Notes: a model not told the origin generated them from the sequence alone. A stretch of DNA of 64,000 nucleotides from Ramazzottius varieornatus (GCA_001949185.1 BDGG01000002.1:8150772-8214771), one strand, 5' to 3'; shown: positions 1 through 13,730, counted from the first letter of the stretch. Program-made: numbers and translations.

Positions 1-218
1 ACAACACAACAACAGATTAAAGTCCGCAGCATTCTCAAGCAACAGAATTTTTCACGTATAGCTTCCTACCTTCTTTCTTCAATCCTAATATATAATTTAG
101 TATCTCACGAGCCCATTTCTTTTAATATTAGCGTATAAAATTGTAGTAGGAAAATTTCGGCAGACAAAGAAAGGGGGCGTGGCGGTGTGCATTGATCGGA
201 AGCGGGATCGATGCTTAC

Positions 219-3200
219 TGTGCGGGTCGCAAGTCTTGCGCATGGTCAAGCCATCCGCCGCTGGTCCCCGCATAGCCGGTGAAGCATGCAGGGACATGAG
301 GACCAAGGCAGCCGAACACTCGTCCATCAGCTCGCCAGACTCCTCTTCGTCCTCGTCCTCCGGCACCAACGAGTCTGAATCCTCCGACTCGCCATCGTCC
401 ATCGGTATGTAGGGTAGCTCATCGTCCAGCGACTCGCGGTCTAGTGACTTGGGGGAACGGGGTAATGCTGCTGTGGCTTTGCTTTTGGCCGGCTTGAAGG
501 CATGGCTGGACTTTACGCGCTCTGAACCGCAAGTAACGATGTCGAGAGGCATGGCTCGTTTTCGACTGCAAAAAATAAAAGCGTTCAAGAAACACTTTCG
601 GATTTGGTGGCAACAGCGTAAATTACAGAGGATAATGATATATTTAGAGCGTTCTCGGTACTTTCGCCAATCAACCTTCCGTTGTTAGCTTAAATCTACT
701 CCCTCGTAATAGGAACCAAGAAAGACCTTATTCGCTGTACCGGCACAAACTGAACTTAACTTGATACCTGATCAAGTCCCCCAATAGATTTTTCATCAAA
801 TAAATTTCAGGATGATTATGACGTACAGTACTACTGAGGTGGTAAAAGCGACAAATACTCTAAGAACCGCCGCAGCCCCTGTTTGGGCGTGCGCTGACTA
901 GCCGGCATATGTCCCATGAATGGCGAGATGCGAGCTTCCATATGGGAGAAGCCAGCCGGCTCAGCTGATCGTCGACAATGAATCGCTCGTGTCAGCCACG
1001 ATACAAGTAAAACCCTCTCTTTCTACCGTACATACGCGGAAAACTGGTGCATGCTGGTGTCGAACACTCTTCCGTTTCCGTCTAACTCTTCCTTCCTCCC
1101 TTCCTTCCTTGAACCGACAAGAAACTCGAGGGCCGTGGCACGGCTAAACCAGCAGATCGACACAGAAGGAAGAAACAAGATCGATCACGCGCCTCTGAAG
1201 CTTATATCAACATCGGCAGAAGTGGGAGGAGAAACGGCGGTTGGAAATGGTTTTCGAAATAATAGATTACTCCTCACGGGTAGCACAAAAAATTCGCCAG
1301 TTTTTTTGATATCCTTGGTTCGAATTCGAAATGACGGAAAAATTGGAAGCAGGGTTGCGGCTGAGAACTGTCCACTAAAGAATGATGGTACTGGCATGAA
1401 CGTAATGAGAATGATGAAAGTACTGTATGGCGTTCTGCGGGTGTGTTTAAAGTGTGTTACTGCGGCTAACCGGCACATGTTGCTCATGTTGTGAGTAATG
1501 TTTGAAGTGCCAGCATGTGATTTATCGCAATGGGGAAGTTCCGTCAGGAGCGCTGGTTCCACGAAGCCGGCTGATTCTTGCCGACTGACGGAAGGAATCA
1601 GCTGATTCTGATATGCTGGATGAGCAACCCCATACAGTATATCATGACGTCCGTTCCACGCGCCGCATTTCTGTATTGAGTTCACTATATTTTTGTTGAG
1701 CAAGTTTCCTACGGCTTGATTGAACAAGAAGTGTGTCATCTTGATGCACTCATCACGGACTTTGCACAGTCGCAGTAACGCCAGTAGACCGATAGTATAT
1801 CGACCGGAAGTCTTCGAGGCTAGGGGGCGCCAGCAGTACATATATCACCTGTCCCTACCTCAATTGACTCCTGTAAAGTTCCATACAGTACGTTGTTCCG
1901 TTGGAGATGTAATAATAATCATTGTGGCACCCGGCCATTTCATTAAGTACATATTGAATGTCCTAGTTTTTTGCTCTGTTCGTACTAGGGCCGTATTTCT
2001 GTTAAATTCGGGAGGGGTGCTCTTACCTAGTGGCAGCTAAGGGTTTGGTGGCGGGAGGCTCCTTGATCGTCTCCGCATCTTGAACGACATCGCTCTTGCC
2101 GGACGCCAGCGACAGGTAATCCTTGTCTGCAATCTGCCGCGAAGACTTTCGGCTCTTGATCAGGCGCACATCTTCAACCTTGCGGCTAATACTTTGTCCG
2201 TTGTCATCGTCGAGAGTGATCTGTAGGAGCTCACTTCCGGCTGATGGAAGAGCGGCTACTTTACCGCTCATTTCTTTGTGACCAACGGTGCAGTAAACCA
2301 GTTGACCAGTGGTCAGGGAGGTCGACGTCATCGACTGGAAACCTGCAGAGACGAAAAATGACGGTTGGGCACAGGACACTTTTCATTGTTCCAACGAAAC
2401 TTGCAACACATCACTAGCTTCGACTTCAAGGTTTGTGTATTTAATACTAAGCGGTAATACATCATTAGACGAGGCTGAGGCCGTCAGTCGACCAGTAACA
2501 TTTACCTATAGTGCCTTTGACTGAACGTACCATCTTATCACGCGCATTTGCGCTCGCTCATAAATAGAACGGCTAACATTAGCTGCACTTCCGGACAGCC
2601 CAAACGCCGTCATATGGGGAGGCCTCCAATAAAAACGACGCATCGCCAGGTAAACCGACGAAGGACCTGACCTTCGTCCCACGTATGAAAACAGTCGTCT
2701 ATCTTATACTCTAAGACATCGAAGGACCTCGTGACGAACCGAATGGAAGAGCCAAGCATTGGAAAACCGTCTGCAGATGAGCAAGCTTAATTGCCAAGTC
2801 TCCCACATCCCAGGACATCTTTACTTCATGAACACTATGGATATCACTAGTGCGTCAAAGGTGCCCTCGGTTAAACAAGAAACATGACAAAGGCATGCTC
2901 TCATCGGAATGCACCAATGGCATTTTGCCAATGCGCTTTGCGAAGCCAGAACCAGGACTCCATCGTTCGACTTGCGGGTCCGTTGACGTACGGCTAAACC
3001 TGAGTCCATATCGTGATTTGGATCACTCAGAAAGTCTCCAATGCATCGATGTGTCTACTGAGTAAATCCACTTCCTTCGACGGTGCAAAAGGTGCGTCTT
3101 CACATCTGCTTAGATGAGGATAGAGTTCCGCCTGTAAGTTAGTTCGTGGTGATATGACAAGATGGCGTGGCGGAAGAGACTGTCATATTCTGAGCTGTAT

Positions 3201-4623
3201 GATGTGCGCCGCTTTGACTATCTTTGGCGTGAGCTGGCTATAAACAGTATCACAGTCATTGCAAGCAAAGACGAGCAATGGCACCATAAAGATCAACGGT
3301 CCTCTGGGAAAGTAGGGGAGTGTGATGTCACAGCCCCTTTGCATACCCAAGGACCGCCACTTGATCGTCCACTGTCTTTCTCCACAGTCCGCACCAACCC
3401 CTCAAGATCCTCTCAACCTGTAAAACTTCAACGTTTCCGCTCCACTGTCACTCTAATTACCGCCCTTGATTTTTCTGACGATTTTTTTCCAGAGAGTCTG
3501 GAGCGAAAGTAGAATATAAGGTCCGCTCATTATCTCTTCTCCATATGACATAACGTTCCGGTTGAATCTTCCTTACGTAAACATTCCATGAATATGTAAG
3601 GTATATTAGCCTGACAATGTAACAGATCGCCAAAAAATCATTGAGGACGCATGTCAGGTGGAAAAAGAGGGTCGTACAGCAGTCAGGCTGGTATCCATGT
3701 TAGAAGGCCAACGAGACGAGCTGTGACGGACGGAAAGTACTGCTGGCAGTACTTGAGGGTTAGAGTAAAGAGCCGAAGAAAAGGAGGCTTCACTGACTAG
3801 CTCGCTCTGCTCGTAATCCGGGTCGTGCTTGATGGAGCGAGCTCCAAGAGAGTAATGGCGACCTCGCTTGCAGATGCAAGCTTTGATCACGCGCTGGCCG
3901 GTTAATGTCCGTGCTGGCGAGCTCGCTCGATGGCCGCTTATTCTCTCAACTCGCACCTGACAAAGATGAAGGCTCCAACCTGCGGTCTTGCATCTCGCTC
4001 TCAAATAGGCAACACTCCACCGCTATGTAATACTGTGGTTCCTCAGCTCGCCGGTAACGACCGCCGCATGTCGAAACTGCCACAGCTCACTTCACCCGGC
4101 CTTCCTCACCGACGAACCTCAATCCCGCAACCACACAATATTCATCTGCACACTTTCTGTTCGTTAATTGCCAACATTAACGGCAAAAATCATCAGGATA
4201 AATTTCAAACCGGCGAACACATTCAATTTGGCCTGATAGAGTTTTGAGAAATTTGGGTATTTTCCGTGAGAAATTTGAAAGCCGGGTAAGCTTTGTGTAG
4301 AGAGTACATTATGTGGACTTAGTACCGGCGTCCGTAACAGAGCAAGAGTGGAGTAGTGACATACCTGGTCCGATGATATGGCGTTCCAAATACCAGCCGC
4401 TACTTCCGTCATCAAAAGTCAGCCGTAACTTGTGACTGTGGCGCATGATGGAGGAAGCCATCTCCCCGGCCTCTCCAGCCGGCATCGACGTATCCGCGCC
4501 ACCAACCTCGGAGACGGTGGCCGCTTCATACCATCCCGTCGATTCCTTCTTGGCGGCCACTCGCATGCCCATCACTCCGGATCGTTTCCCTCCACCACCG
4601 GCACCACGCTTGCCGCTGGACAT
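219..4623 (-). CDS. ZNF395/ZNF704/Glut4EF-family regulator, 5' three exons (partial)
   Basis: Exons on the minus strand: 4623-4365, 2342-2027 and 565-219 (307 codons visible). Phases agree: exon 1 ends in one base, exon 2 in two, and donors read GTATGT, GTAAGA and GTAAGC. The product starts MSSGKRG and has KRSGVMGMRVAA, then IIGPGF across the first junction, then LTTGQLVYCTVGHKEMSGKV and KVEDVRLIKSRKS in exon 2. Exon 3 carries an acidic Ser/Asp/Glu stretch and MDECSAALVLMSL. This order matches what I know of ZNF395/ZNF704/SLC2A4RG and Drosophila Glut4EF: a KRS..G.RV start, a GQ.VY..... G barrel-like segment, and an AA.VL.SLS motif before a C2H2 finger. The finger exon is not in the window and should lie left of base 219. 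These proteins are nuclear DNA-binding regulators. The family call is firm; the choice among paralogues is not. Confidence 0.85.
566..2026 (-). other. Intron 2 of the Glut4EF-like gene
   Basis: This 1.46 kb has no exon I can support. It contains a 218-codon minus-strand open frame (1185-1841) that shows no domain and no plausible splice partners. Nothing else was recognised. Confidence 0.6.
2343..4364 (-). other. Intron 1 of the Glut4EF-like gene
   Basis: About 2.0 kb between the acceptor TCTCTGCAG of exon 2 and the donor GTATGT of exon 1 (minus strand). Open frames here are short and without recognisable domains. First introns of transcription-factor genes often hold enhancers, but no specific site can be named. 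Confidence 0.6.
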
Positions 4624-7600
4624 GCTGATTATGCAAGGCGCCTATGAATGTGCCTTATGTAAAGCCGCCGTCGTTCCGCAATTCAACTGTAAAACGAATC
4701 AGGCATTGAATGCAGCGGCCTTTATGGAGCTGTTACGTATCACCTTGTCGCTTCTAAATGGCCAGTTATGCTAGAAATGCCACATGCATATCGTCCATGA
4801 ACGATAAGACAGTTCAACCTCCCAGATATGCAAGAAAGGAGCGCTGGTCGGAGCCGAGAAGGAGTACAGACTCTAAAGTCTTGCTCTCAAGGCCAAGAAA
4901 ACAATGGAAAAGAGTGAACCATCTGCTCCGTATTGAGAGACAGATAGCCCGCCGTTACCTTGAGAAGATAAAGCCGGCAAAAGGCTGTGATGGCTTTAGA
5001 GCAAGGCAGTGAAAGTAATCCATTGTAATGTTAACGGGGCTAACCGGCGACGACTGTACAGTACGGACTATGATCATATCCTTGTCAAGCGATACTGATA
5101 GATTGCAACCGTACAGTAACGTAAAATAAAGTCATATGTCGAGGCGGATAACCGATAACAGCTCACACACACACATGCATGCGCCATGTAAAACCAAATC
5201 TCAAACAAATGCAATCTCTTACCGGCTCGTTCCGGTTGCAAGTTACATCGGTTAGCTTCTGCTGTATACACGGCCAAGTTAGTGGCGTAGATGGCCATTG
5301 TGCTCGGATATACACAGTTCAAACGGACAGGCCGTTGCTGTCAAACTAGCGCTGTAGTTGGAAGCAGTGTAGTGCAGAGGAGGACAAAGTCACAGCGCCA
5401 GCGAAAGAAAAAAGATATTTAGCCTACATTTCGGCTGGTACGTTGTACGATCAGGCTGTACTTGTGGCCAGGACGGAAGGCATGCAGGAAGGGTTGGCCA
5501 TATCAGGCCGGTCTTTCTTTCTGTCGCTTCTCAACCTCCATCTGCGCTTTAGCCGAACAATGTCTACCCTCAACCTCATTATGCACGTTGCATCAAGAGA
5601 GCGCGATGGAGAAACATGGTCGGTCACAAGGCTGTGCGAGCTATGGCAGAAGGCAAATCAGCTGTTCAACGCCGGTTCCGCCGCCTCGTTGTACTCCGAT
5701 GCAGTCAACTGATGGACGATATAGACAAAGAAAAAGAAAGTTAGAAGGAAAACCGCTCGATGGATGGGCGGACCTGCCAAGAGATGACTGAACTCTGCTG
5801 GCGAACTTTGCTTCGTCCACACCTCTTTCTTCCATCCAATAGGCAACTTCTCGCTCGAAACCAATTTCTTGCTCCAACCTAACTTCCTGTCCCTATCGGC
5901 GCACCTACACATGGGCAAAAAACTCTTAATTCATACCTTCGGGTATTTTGCACTGCATTCCAATCTTCGAATACTGGCAGTTCAACGATGGAACACTCCC
6001 AAGAACCCTTTCACAATTTCCGGCGACCTTTCTAGACCCATCACGCAGGAAAAATAGAGAGCAGTCTTGCTAGTTTCTGACCGACCACCCGGTTCTTCAT
6101 CGGGTTTCACTTCGGCTTGGTTGCGGACTGCTCTAGCAAACTACAGGTAAATCTGATCGAGGTCGCTGTGATGGTATACGCTATAAATCTACAACGAGCC
6201 TTGCAATGCAATGCCCCCTGTTGATACTGTACGAGAGCCTGACAGTATGATGCATGGTTCGTTCAACTTCCTTCCTTCCTTTACTACAGTCATCATAACA
6301 CGGTGCGGCGATCGCTCGCCTCGCTCGCACACAAACACGTAACCGCAAATCAATCGTTGGTCGATGGTCGACAAAGTGCCCCAGAGTTCATAGCATCGCT
6401 GAAGAGGAACCAAGCGTAGCCCGGCCAATGTCCACACGTGACGCCACAGTACATCTGCGCTACTCTAAGCCACATTATCGCTCATCCCGACGGATGGACA
6501 GATGGATGGATGGATGCCGGCAATCATGACAAGCAATCCAACTGACAAACATGTTGATCATACGGCTATGGCCAACACAGTAACGCCCCATTTTACACTG
6601 TCACACAAAGGAAGGCCAGGAAGGATATGACGCTGTTATGCTACCCGTTCCCATCATGACCATACCCACGGAATATATTTGTCAGAGTGTCATTCACTGC
6701 TGGCCATCATCACCGCCACCGGTGCGATCAACAGCCGGCTCACCCGATTAAACTCTCAAATATAGGCGCAATTCTTACCTTCGTTTATGTAACAAGCAAG
6801 TATCCGTGCCGGCAAAGCAGGGCGAAGCGCTTACATAAAGGACGACATCCATTCTTACAAGACAGAGATTATCTATTGAACGGGGAAGAGATGCCAAGCT
6901 TCTCAAAGATGGGGACAAACCGCGAATGTCTCCGGGAAGAAAGTAGGACTTTACGAGGAAAAGACGTCATGTGGGCATGGCGGAACGTAACCAACGTCAA
7001 TCAGCTGTTCCTCCACTTCCCTTTCCTTGAAGTCCATGGTGCCTATGTATAGCAAGGCACGTAAGAGGAAACACGTATCATCTGCTGCTCAGCTGACTCA
7101 CAAGCCCAACCAAGAAATGCCGGTTGGAGCGTTTAGTACGAGTTGGAAATGTCGGTCGATATGAGCTACCGGCTTCTGCATACCACATGGCCTCCTCAGC
7201 TGGTGTTACGGGCCCATGTACTAGACACTTATCGGTTGGTGCGGAGGGAGGAAGGAGCTTGATAGAGAAAGTGCTGGTGTGCTGATACGGGTGATGGAGG
7301 CCAAGTTTACACAATGGCTGCTTTGGCAGCAGGAACTTGTCGAGCTAGCTGGATCTACTCGCTGCAACGTCCAGCAATAGCTGTGATAGAAAAGACGTCA
7401 AGCTCAGCGGAAAGGCAAACAAACATTATGCAACAGCGCAATGCATGCCCAACAACTTTCCAAGCACACCACCTCATATCGATTCGTTTGAACCGCACGA
7501 TAAACTTCCACCCAACGCCACGTGATCAAACGGAAAACCCCTGACTTGAAAGTTATCAAAGTTTACAGGGGGCGCCTCAGTCCGGCTGCTCGCTAATCTT

Positions 7601-8518
7601 CCCGGGAAAATTTTCCAGCCAAACCAGTGGCGGAATACGCCAGGCAAACAAGGTAAATCTCCCCCATGTCACGTTTCCGGTCAGCAAGCACCACGACTGG
7701 CACGCCTGGCAAATAAAACGCACATCACTGCATCAAGTGGCGCGCCCTCGCGGCCAATAACATTGAAGAAGTGCGCCACTTGAAATAACACTTCGTAAAT
7801 TTAGTTTGCCGACCTCCCAATTCAATCTGTATTTCTTTGAAGTAACGCTTTTGCAAAGGACTAGCAGAGCTGCTCATACAGCTGAATGAACAGCCGCAGG
7901 ACTGATGACTGCGCATCTGCCTGACCTCAGCAGTTGTCATGAGTGCTGCCATCTATGCCTGGTGACGAACCGGAAGTACGAAACGAGCATGACCATGATC
8001 GTGAGGGATTCGTCAAGTCCCACAAGAGACCCTAGGTATCATTAGTACGATTTAGCTACGAGACATCTCCGCATTCTTTCCTCTTGCCGACAAGCGATCA
8101 CATCCTCGTCCCTAGACAGCAACCTACACTACGAAGGAAGCACCGCCATAAAGGCATGGTAGAAGCACGCCAGATACGCGTAAGTTCTAGTCTTTGGGTA
8201 GACCTTTCAGCAGTTAATTCAGATCGTCTTTGGAGCTTTTATGGATGCGTTAAACGGTTGCGACTTGATAAGATACCTCAAGAGTCCTCGAACTTTCTTC
8301 GCGTCTGAGTCCGTCTTGTACAAATCAGCTATCTGCGGCGCAGATGAAGAACCTTCTTAATGACTCTAGAATGCACTTGCCAGATGTTCTCTATGTTATG
8401 ATGATCCTTATTTCTTCACGGTCTCGGTCGAAACGCGCTTCATAATTCTGTTTACATTACTTTTACGTTCCTGGATGTTAATCTTGGATATCAGGGGGGA
8501 GACTTCCGGTCATATCCA
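4624..8518. other. Divergent intergenic region (Glut4EF-like / guanylate cyclase)
   Basis: About 3.9 kb separate two start codons that point away from each other, so both promoters and 5' UTRs should be here. I see no convincing coding exon. Short simple repeats are present: a CA run near 5164 and a GGAT run near 6492-6515. One hairpin element lies at 7734-7782. No core promoter motif could be assigned with confidence. Confidence 0.6.
7734..7782 (+). mobile_element. AAGTGGCGCACG hairpin element, intergenic copy
   Basis: Arms CAAGTGGCGCGC and GTGCGCCACTTG flank a loop containing CCAATAACA. Downstream, near 7803-7821, is the family tail TTTGCCGACCTCCCAATT. This is one of the few copies outside a gene. 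Confidence 0.75.
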
Positions 8519-11500
8519 ATGTGGCACTGCTGGTGGCTTTTTCTGTCGTGGAGCTGCATTGTCCAGAAGACCCAAGGTCGCGTTTTTCGCATTGGCTACA
8601 TAACGGGATCGCGGCGCGATACGGTCATTTCCTCCTACGATCGACCCGGGTACCAAATTAGCGGCGCTATTTCTCTGGCCGTCCATCAAATTAACCAGCA
8701 TCATCCAGGTACCTGACGTGTTTTGTCAGTTCAAGTCATCAAATGACCTCGTAAATTCGGATGAGATCCTAATACGGGTAGCTCACTTTGATAGACGGTC
8801 TACTACAAAACCATACGCTGGAATTTGACTACGGAGAAACGTTCGGGATCGAAGACGTCAGCATTAAGCATACGGCGCGATATGCCTTGAATAACTTTAG
8901 CGCCATTATCGGCCCACAAGAAACGTAAGTATCGCTTAATCTTCCCACGGAGCCACATGTAGACAACCTCGAAAATCCTCAAGCACCACATGCCACGTAA
9001 ACACAAGGATATCTCAACTGAAAACTTTTACACCATATGTTTTTCATCTTTCAACGCATTATGCGCGCGTTACACAACGAGTATCTCAAGACAGTAATCT
9101 TTCGAAAATAAAATTGTTCGCGAAAATATTGGGGTTGTCGTCGAGTTAAGTGACTCAAAATTAAGCTGTTTTTCCTGAGCCAGGTCAACTAACATCTCGT
9201 CCCAAACAGATGCGTCCAAGAAGCGCGGCTAGCTTCAGCCTTCAACATCGTGATGCTGACATACTTCTGTCAGCACGCCTTCAAGGAGCAACTAGAGGCC
9301 GCCCATTACTCTACTTTCATCACCGTCAAGCCACCGGTCGCCCAAATTTCCAAAGCCGTGGCCTCCGTCCTCAACAAGTACAACTGGAACAAGATCACCT
9401 TCATCTACAACAATGAAGTCGAGTCACGGCGACCCACAGCCGAATCAATACGATATGTCCTGGAAGAGCATAACATCGAAATCCTACAAACACGCTCTTG
9501 GAACAAACCTTACTACGTGGTAGGTACTGTGGCGAACCCAGTTCACCTCGGCCAGTTGTCATCTTGACAAGTTCGTTCTGCAGGGTTTCGAAGACAGCGA
9601 AGAAGACATATTCCAGTCACCCTTTGACGATATCGTAAAAGACACCAAGGACAAGACTCGGAGTAAGTTTCCGAAAGTAAAGTAGCGAAACATGGCACAT
9701 TGTATCTCGACCACATCATTTTCTGAAGTGGCACACGTTACCAGTCAATGGCATCGAGAACTTGCGCCACTTGGGAAAGCAGTCTGGTCGAGCTTGTTTG
9801 CCGGTCTTCCATCTAAAGAAGATTGTCGCCTCGTTAGTCTATGTGCTGGTCGGTAACGTGGACGATCACGTTGGATTCATGCAAGCCATGGACGATGCTG
9901 GCCTGTTGGACCGTCAGGACTATTTTGTGGTGGGAGTGTACCTCAATCATTACAAACAGGAAGATCCAGCCAAATACCTCCGCGGTAAAGTTCATTGGGA
10001 ATGCCACGAAGTTATTTTAGAAGTTATTCTACAGAGAAGTTGTGGTGACAGGTGTGTTTGAGCCTTCAGTATCGCAAAAGTCTTTCAAGGCCTTCAAGTC
10101 ATTCTTGGGCGTGATTCCTACCAAGCGATCAGAATTCCACGTGGAGTTTCGTGAGTTTAACAACGAAGTCAACGTCTGGCTGCAGCGACCTCCTTTCAAT
10201 TTCCCCTGGGAATCTTACGCTAGCAATGTCCCGCAGAAGAACGTCAGAGTGGAAGCTGCCTACCTGTACGACGCCGTCATGCTCTACGCCCAAGCCCTGG
10301 ACGCCTGCTTGCGCAACCCTACCGACTGTCCCGATCCACATGACGGCAACAAGCTAGCACGGTACATCAAAGGCCAACCTTACAAGAGCGCCATGGGATA
10401 TGGAGGTTACATCGATGCCAAGGGAGATGCACAAGGCAATTATTCGCTGCTGGCTCTCAAGACGAAGCGTTCAGGTGGTCCTGATTGGGACATCGGCTTG
10501 GTCGACATCGGTATCTTCCTTCTAAGCGCCAACGACAGCGAACTTCCGGTATGAAGCTTGAGTTGTTTGAATCATTCAATCAACAAGTTGGGAGCACATG
10601 GGAACCTGAAAAGTGCAAGATCGGTGTGTCAAGTGGCGCCCGTCTTCAATATTATTTGCCGGAAGAGTGCGCCACGTGGGACAGCGATCTTGTGCACTGC
10701 AAGCCAGCTTCAAATTTTGAATTGAAATGCTTCAACCCTAAACGCACATTTTACCTTCATTCGGACCTGGCAGAAGAAGATAACGTCGGCTTTCGAACTG
10801 TAGACGCTCGAGCTTCGAGAAGAAATTCAGTGGCCAGCCGGGCATCCTCCTCTCGACGAACCCGATTGCGGGTTCGACGGTAAAAAGTGTGTGGAACTGC
10901 TGGATAATCCCGCCAGTGTGTGGATTTACATCGTCGCTGCCTCGGTGGCAACTATTGCCCTTATCGCACTCTGCCTAGGTGTTAGGTACTCGATCATCAA
11001 CCATTCTTACCATAGTGTCAGAAGAAAACTTCGTAATGTTATGCAGGAGGTACGTTTATGAACAAAAGTTGATGGGTTCGTTGTGGCGCATCGACTACAA
11101 AGACCTCCACATTGAAGAACTGAAAGCCCACCTGAAGAAAGCCAGCCTACTCCACGCTCATCACGACGCGGGGAACCTGGACCATCACGCCAGCGTCGAC
11201 TCGCTGACCTTCGTGGCCGCCGATATCGGTCACATCTCTTACGCCCGCATGATGACCGACCATTCCACTATGGAGTTAGGCTTACTGAAGAAGAAACAGA
11301 TCGTCACGGTCAAAAAAGTTCGCAAACGCCATCTGGACCTGACGCGCGAAGTCCGCAAAGAACTGCTGGCGGTATGATTGCTAGTCCAAGTCTGACAAGG
11401 AATCACTGATAACTAATTTCAACTGCACGTTTCAGATGAGAGAAATCAGACACGATAACTTGTGCGAATTCGTGGGAGCTTGTACGGACCCTGTTTGTAT

Positions 11501-13730
11501 CGTGATGGCTTACTGTCAACGTGGAAGTCTGAAGGATGTGCTCTATGACGAAAACCTCGCTTTAGACGACCTGTTCCTTGCTTCCTTGATTGGTGACTGT
11601 GTCAAGGTATTCACATATAAAAGCGAGACGACGGCAAGTGGAACCCCCCGAGATCGTCTTCCCAAGTGGCGCACTCTTTCAACCAACAAGCATGAAAACG
11701 CGCGCTACATGAGACGGTGTTCTGAGTGTATTCATCTACCGACGTCCCTGATATTGCTTATAATCCATGGTTTCACGTGTTTGAACTGAGCACGTTGCGC
11801 CTTGTTTGACAGGGCATGTATTACATCCATTACAACAGTAGCCTGAAAAGTCACGGCAACCTCAAGCCTTCCAACTGCCTTATCGACAGTCGATTCGTTC
11901 TGAAAATTACAGACTACGGTCTGCACGAATTTAAGCGGAAGAACGAGTCCTCGACTCACCGTATCCAAGAGCAGAACTACGAGCGAATGCTATGGACGGC
12001 GCCGGAGCTACTGCGCATGGATCGCCCGCCACCTGGTGGAACGCCCAGCGGCGACGTCTACTCGTTTGGGTTCATCCTCTTCGAGATCTATGGACGATGC
12101 GGACCTTTCGGTGACACGACCATGTCTTCCAAAGATATCATCACGCAGTTACGGATCGGCTCAACCTTCATGCCTTTTCGACCATCTTTGCATTGCTTAG
12201 ACCATAACACGCCCGAATACGTCATCAGTTTGATCCTCGACGCCTGGAAGGAGAACCCACAACAACGCCCCGACTTTATTGCTATCACCTCACGCCTCAA
12301 ACCAATGCAGAAGGGAATGTAAGCCAAACACATACAGTCATTCACAGCCCAATATTAAACGCGGTTCTTCAACAGGAAGTCCAATTTTGTGGACAATATT
12401 CTGGCCCTACTTCAAAGACATGCCAACAACTTGGAGTCGCTGGTCAGCGAGCGAACTCTCCAACTGCAAGAAGAGAAGAAAAAGACCGAGTTACTCTTAT
12501 ATGAAATCCTTCCCAGGTAAGGTTCTCTGCCGACGGTAAGAGCCATGTCTGATAGAGCACAAGCACCATCAACATTTTTTTTACGTCAGGCCTGTGGCGG
12601 AGCATTTGATCAAACACGAACGAGTAGAAGCCGAGCAATTCGAGAGCGTCACCATCTTCTTCTCGGATATTGTGGGATTTACAGCCTTGAGTGCGGAAAG
12701 TACACCTTTAGAGGTACAAGCCTCAACCTGACTACCGAAGAGCTCGATGTAAAATTCTAGTTTGAAGGTGGTAGCCTTGCTCAACGATCTGTACACTCTG
12801 TTCGACTCCCTTCTTGAGCACTATGACGCTTACAAAGTCGAAACCATCGGCGACAGCTACATGGTAACATTTCCTCCAAGCCTCTTCACATCCCTGAGCT
12901 AGCCTATAACTTTCTGGACTGACTCGCAGGTATGTAGTGGCTTACCTGTAACGAACGGAAACCGTCACGCCGGAGTGATCGCCAGTATGTCCCTTCAGCT
13001 TCTCGATTCCACCAACTCTTTCCGCATTCGCCATCGTCCGGAGAAACAGCTTCTTCTGCGCATCGGCATACACAGCGGACCAGTCGTTGCTGGCGTTGTA
13101 AGTCCCTGTAAAGAAAGATACGTAGCCTTTAGCGTACCGAAGTAACTGTTTTTTGCAAAGGTTGGACTGAAGATGCCTCGATATTGTTTGTAAGTAAAAT
13201 TTCGCTGTTCGAACGTAGCAAGTTATTTTTTAACTTTTTTTATGGAAAGAATACTTCTGTTTCAAAATGCAGGTTTGGTGATACGGTCAACACGGCTTCG
13301 CGGTTCGAGTCGACCGGTGAAGCGCAAAAGATCCACTGCAGCCCACAATGCAAGGAGATCCTGGACGAACTGGGCGGATATGTTGTGGAGCCTCGTGGGA
13401 TGGTCTACATGAAAGGTAAGGTTTTCCTAACAAACAGAAAAACGACCACCGTGAAAATGTATTTTAGGTAAGGGTGAACAGTTGACTTACTGGCTGACGG
13501 ACGAAGACGAGCGGCAAAAGCAGCAGCGGCAACTTCCCCACTTCAACTCGATGAGCGAGTTGAACCGAGCTTCTCCCATCTTGTCCAAATGGGGCTCACA
13601 GGTCCCCGGACCGCGACGACGCGTCAGTACCGTCGCTCGCTGGAATGTGCCGGGTTCGCGCTCACCTTCCCCCGCAAACTCCAAGCGGAAACTCGATGTG
13701 CCCGACGGACATATCCCCAACGGTCTGTAA
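8519..13730 (+). CDS. Receptor (natriuretic-peptide-type) guanylate cyclase, 17 exons
   Basis: Exons: 8519-8708, 8795-8924, 9210-9519, 9584-9662, 9838-9984, 10052-10548, 10804-10985, 11047-11371, 11436-11606, 11813-12318, 12376-12516, 12590-12713, 12768-12863, 12930-13097, 13161-13189, 13273-13415, 13468-13730. They join in frame to 1,166 aa. A hydrophobic start ([13 protein letters not shown]) looks like a signal peptide. The ligand-binding extracellular domain runs to about residue 488 and ends with CGFDG; the membrane helix is about 489-511. The kinase-homology domain has HGNLKPSNC and DYGL; the HRD Asp is replaced, as expected for this family. A short dimerisation helix follows. The cyclase domain has FSDIVGFT and ETIGDSYM (metal and purine sites), MPRYCLFGD and NTASRFES (catalytic Asn and Arg). 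It should make cGMP from GTP at the plasma membrane on peptide binding. Ligand unknown. A possible longer C-terminus uses 13823-14061. Confidence 0.93.
9715..9810 (+). mobile_element. Hairpin element in cyclase intron 4
   Basis: Arms GAAGTGGCACACG and CTTGCGCCACTTGG, followed by the tail GTCGAGCTTGTTTGCCGGTC. It lies wholly between the donor at 9663 and the acceptor at 9837. Confidence 0.75.
10630..10678 (+). mobile_element. Hairpin element in cyclase intron 6
   Basis: Arms CAAGTGGCGCCC and AGTGCGCCACGTG, then GCGATCTTG as in other copies. It lies in the intron 10549-10803. Confidence 0.7.
11651..11714 (+). mobile_element. Hairpin element in cyclase intron 9
   Basis: AGATCGTCTTCCCAAGTGGC on the left and a diverged right arm CGCGCTACATGAG. 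It lies in the intron 11607-11812. Confidence 0.65.

Noticed and set aside
1185-1841. 218-codon minus-strand open frame
   Set aside because: It lies inside an intron of the Glut4EF-like gene, shows no domain, has ordinary-looking noncoding composition and no matching splice partners. Probably chance.
3654-4004. 116-codon minus-strand frame in intron 1 of the Glut4EF-like gene
   Set aside because: It does not match the family between the IIGPGF halves, which join directly from 4365 to 2342.
6492-6515. GGAT/ATGG short tandem repeat
   Set aside because: A short microsatellite of no clear importance.
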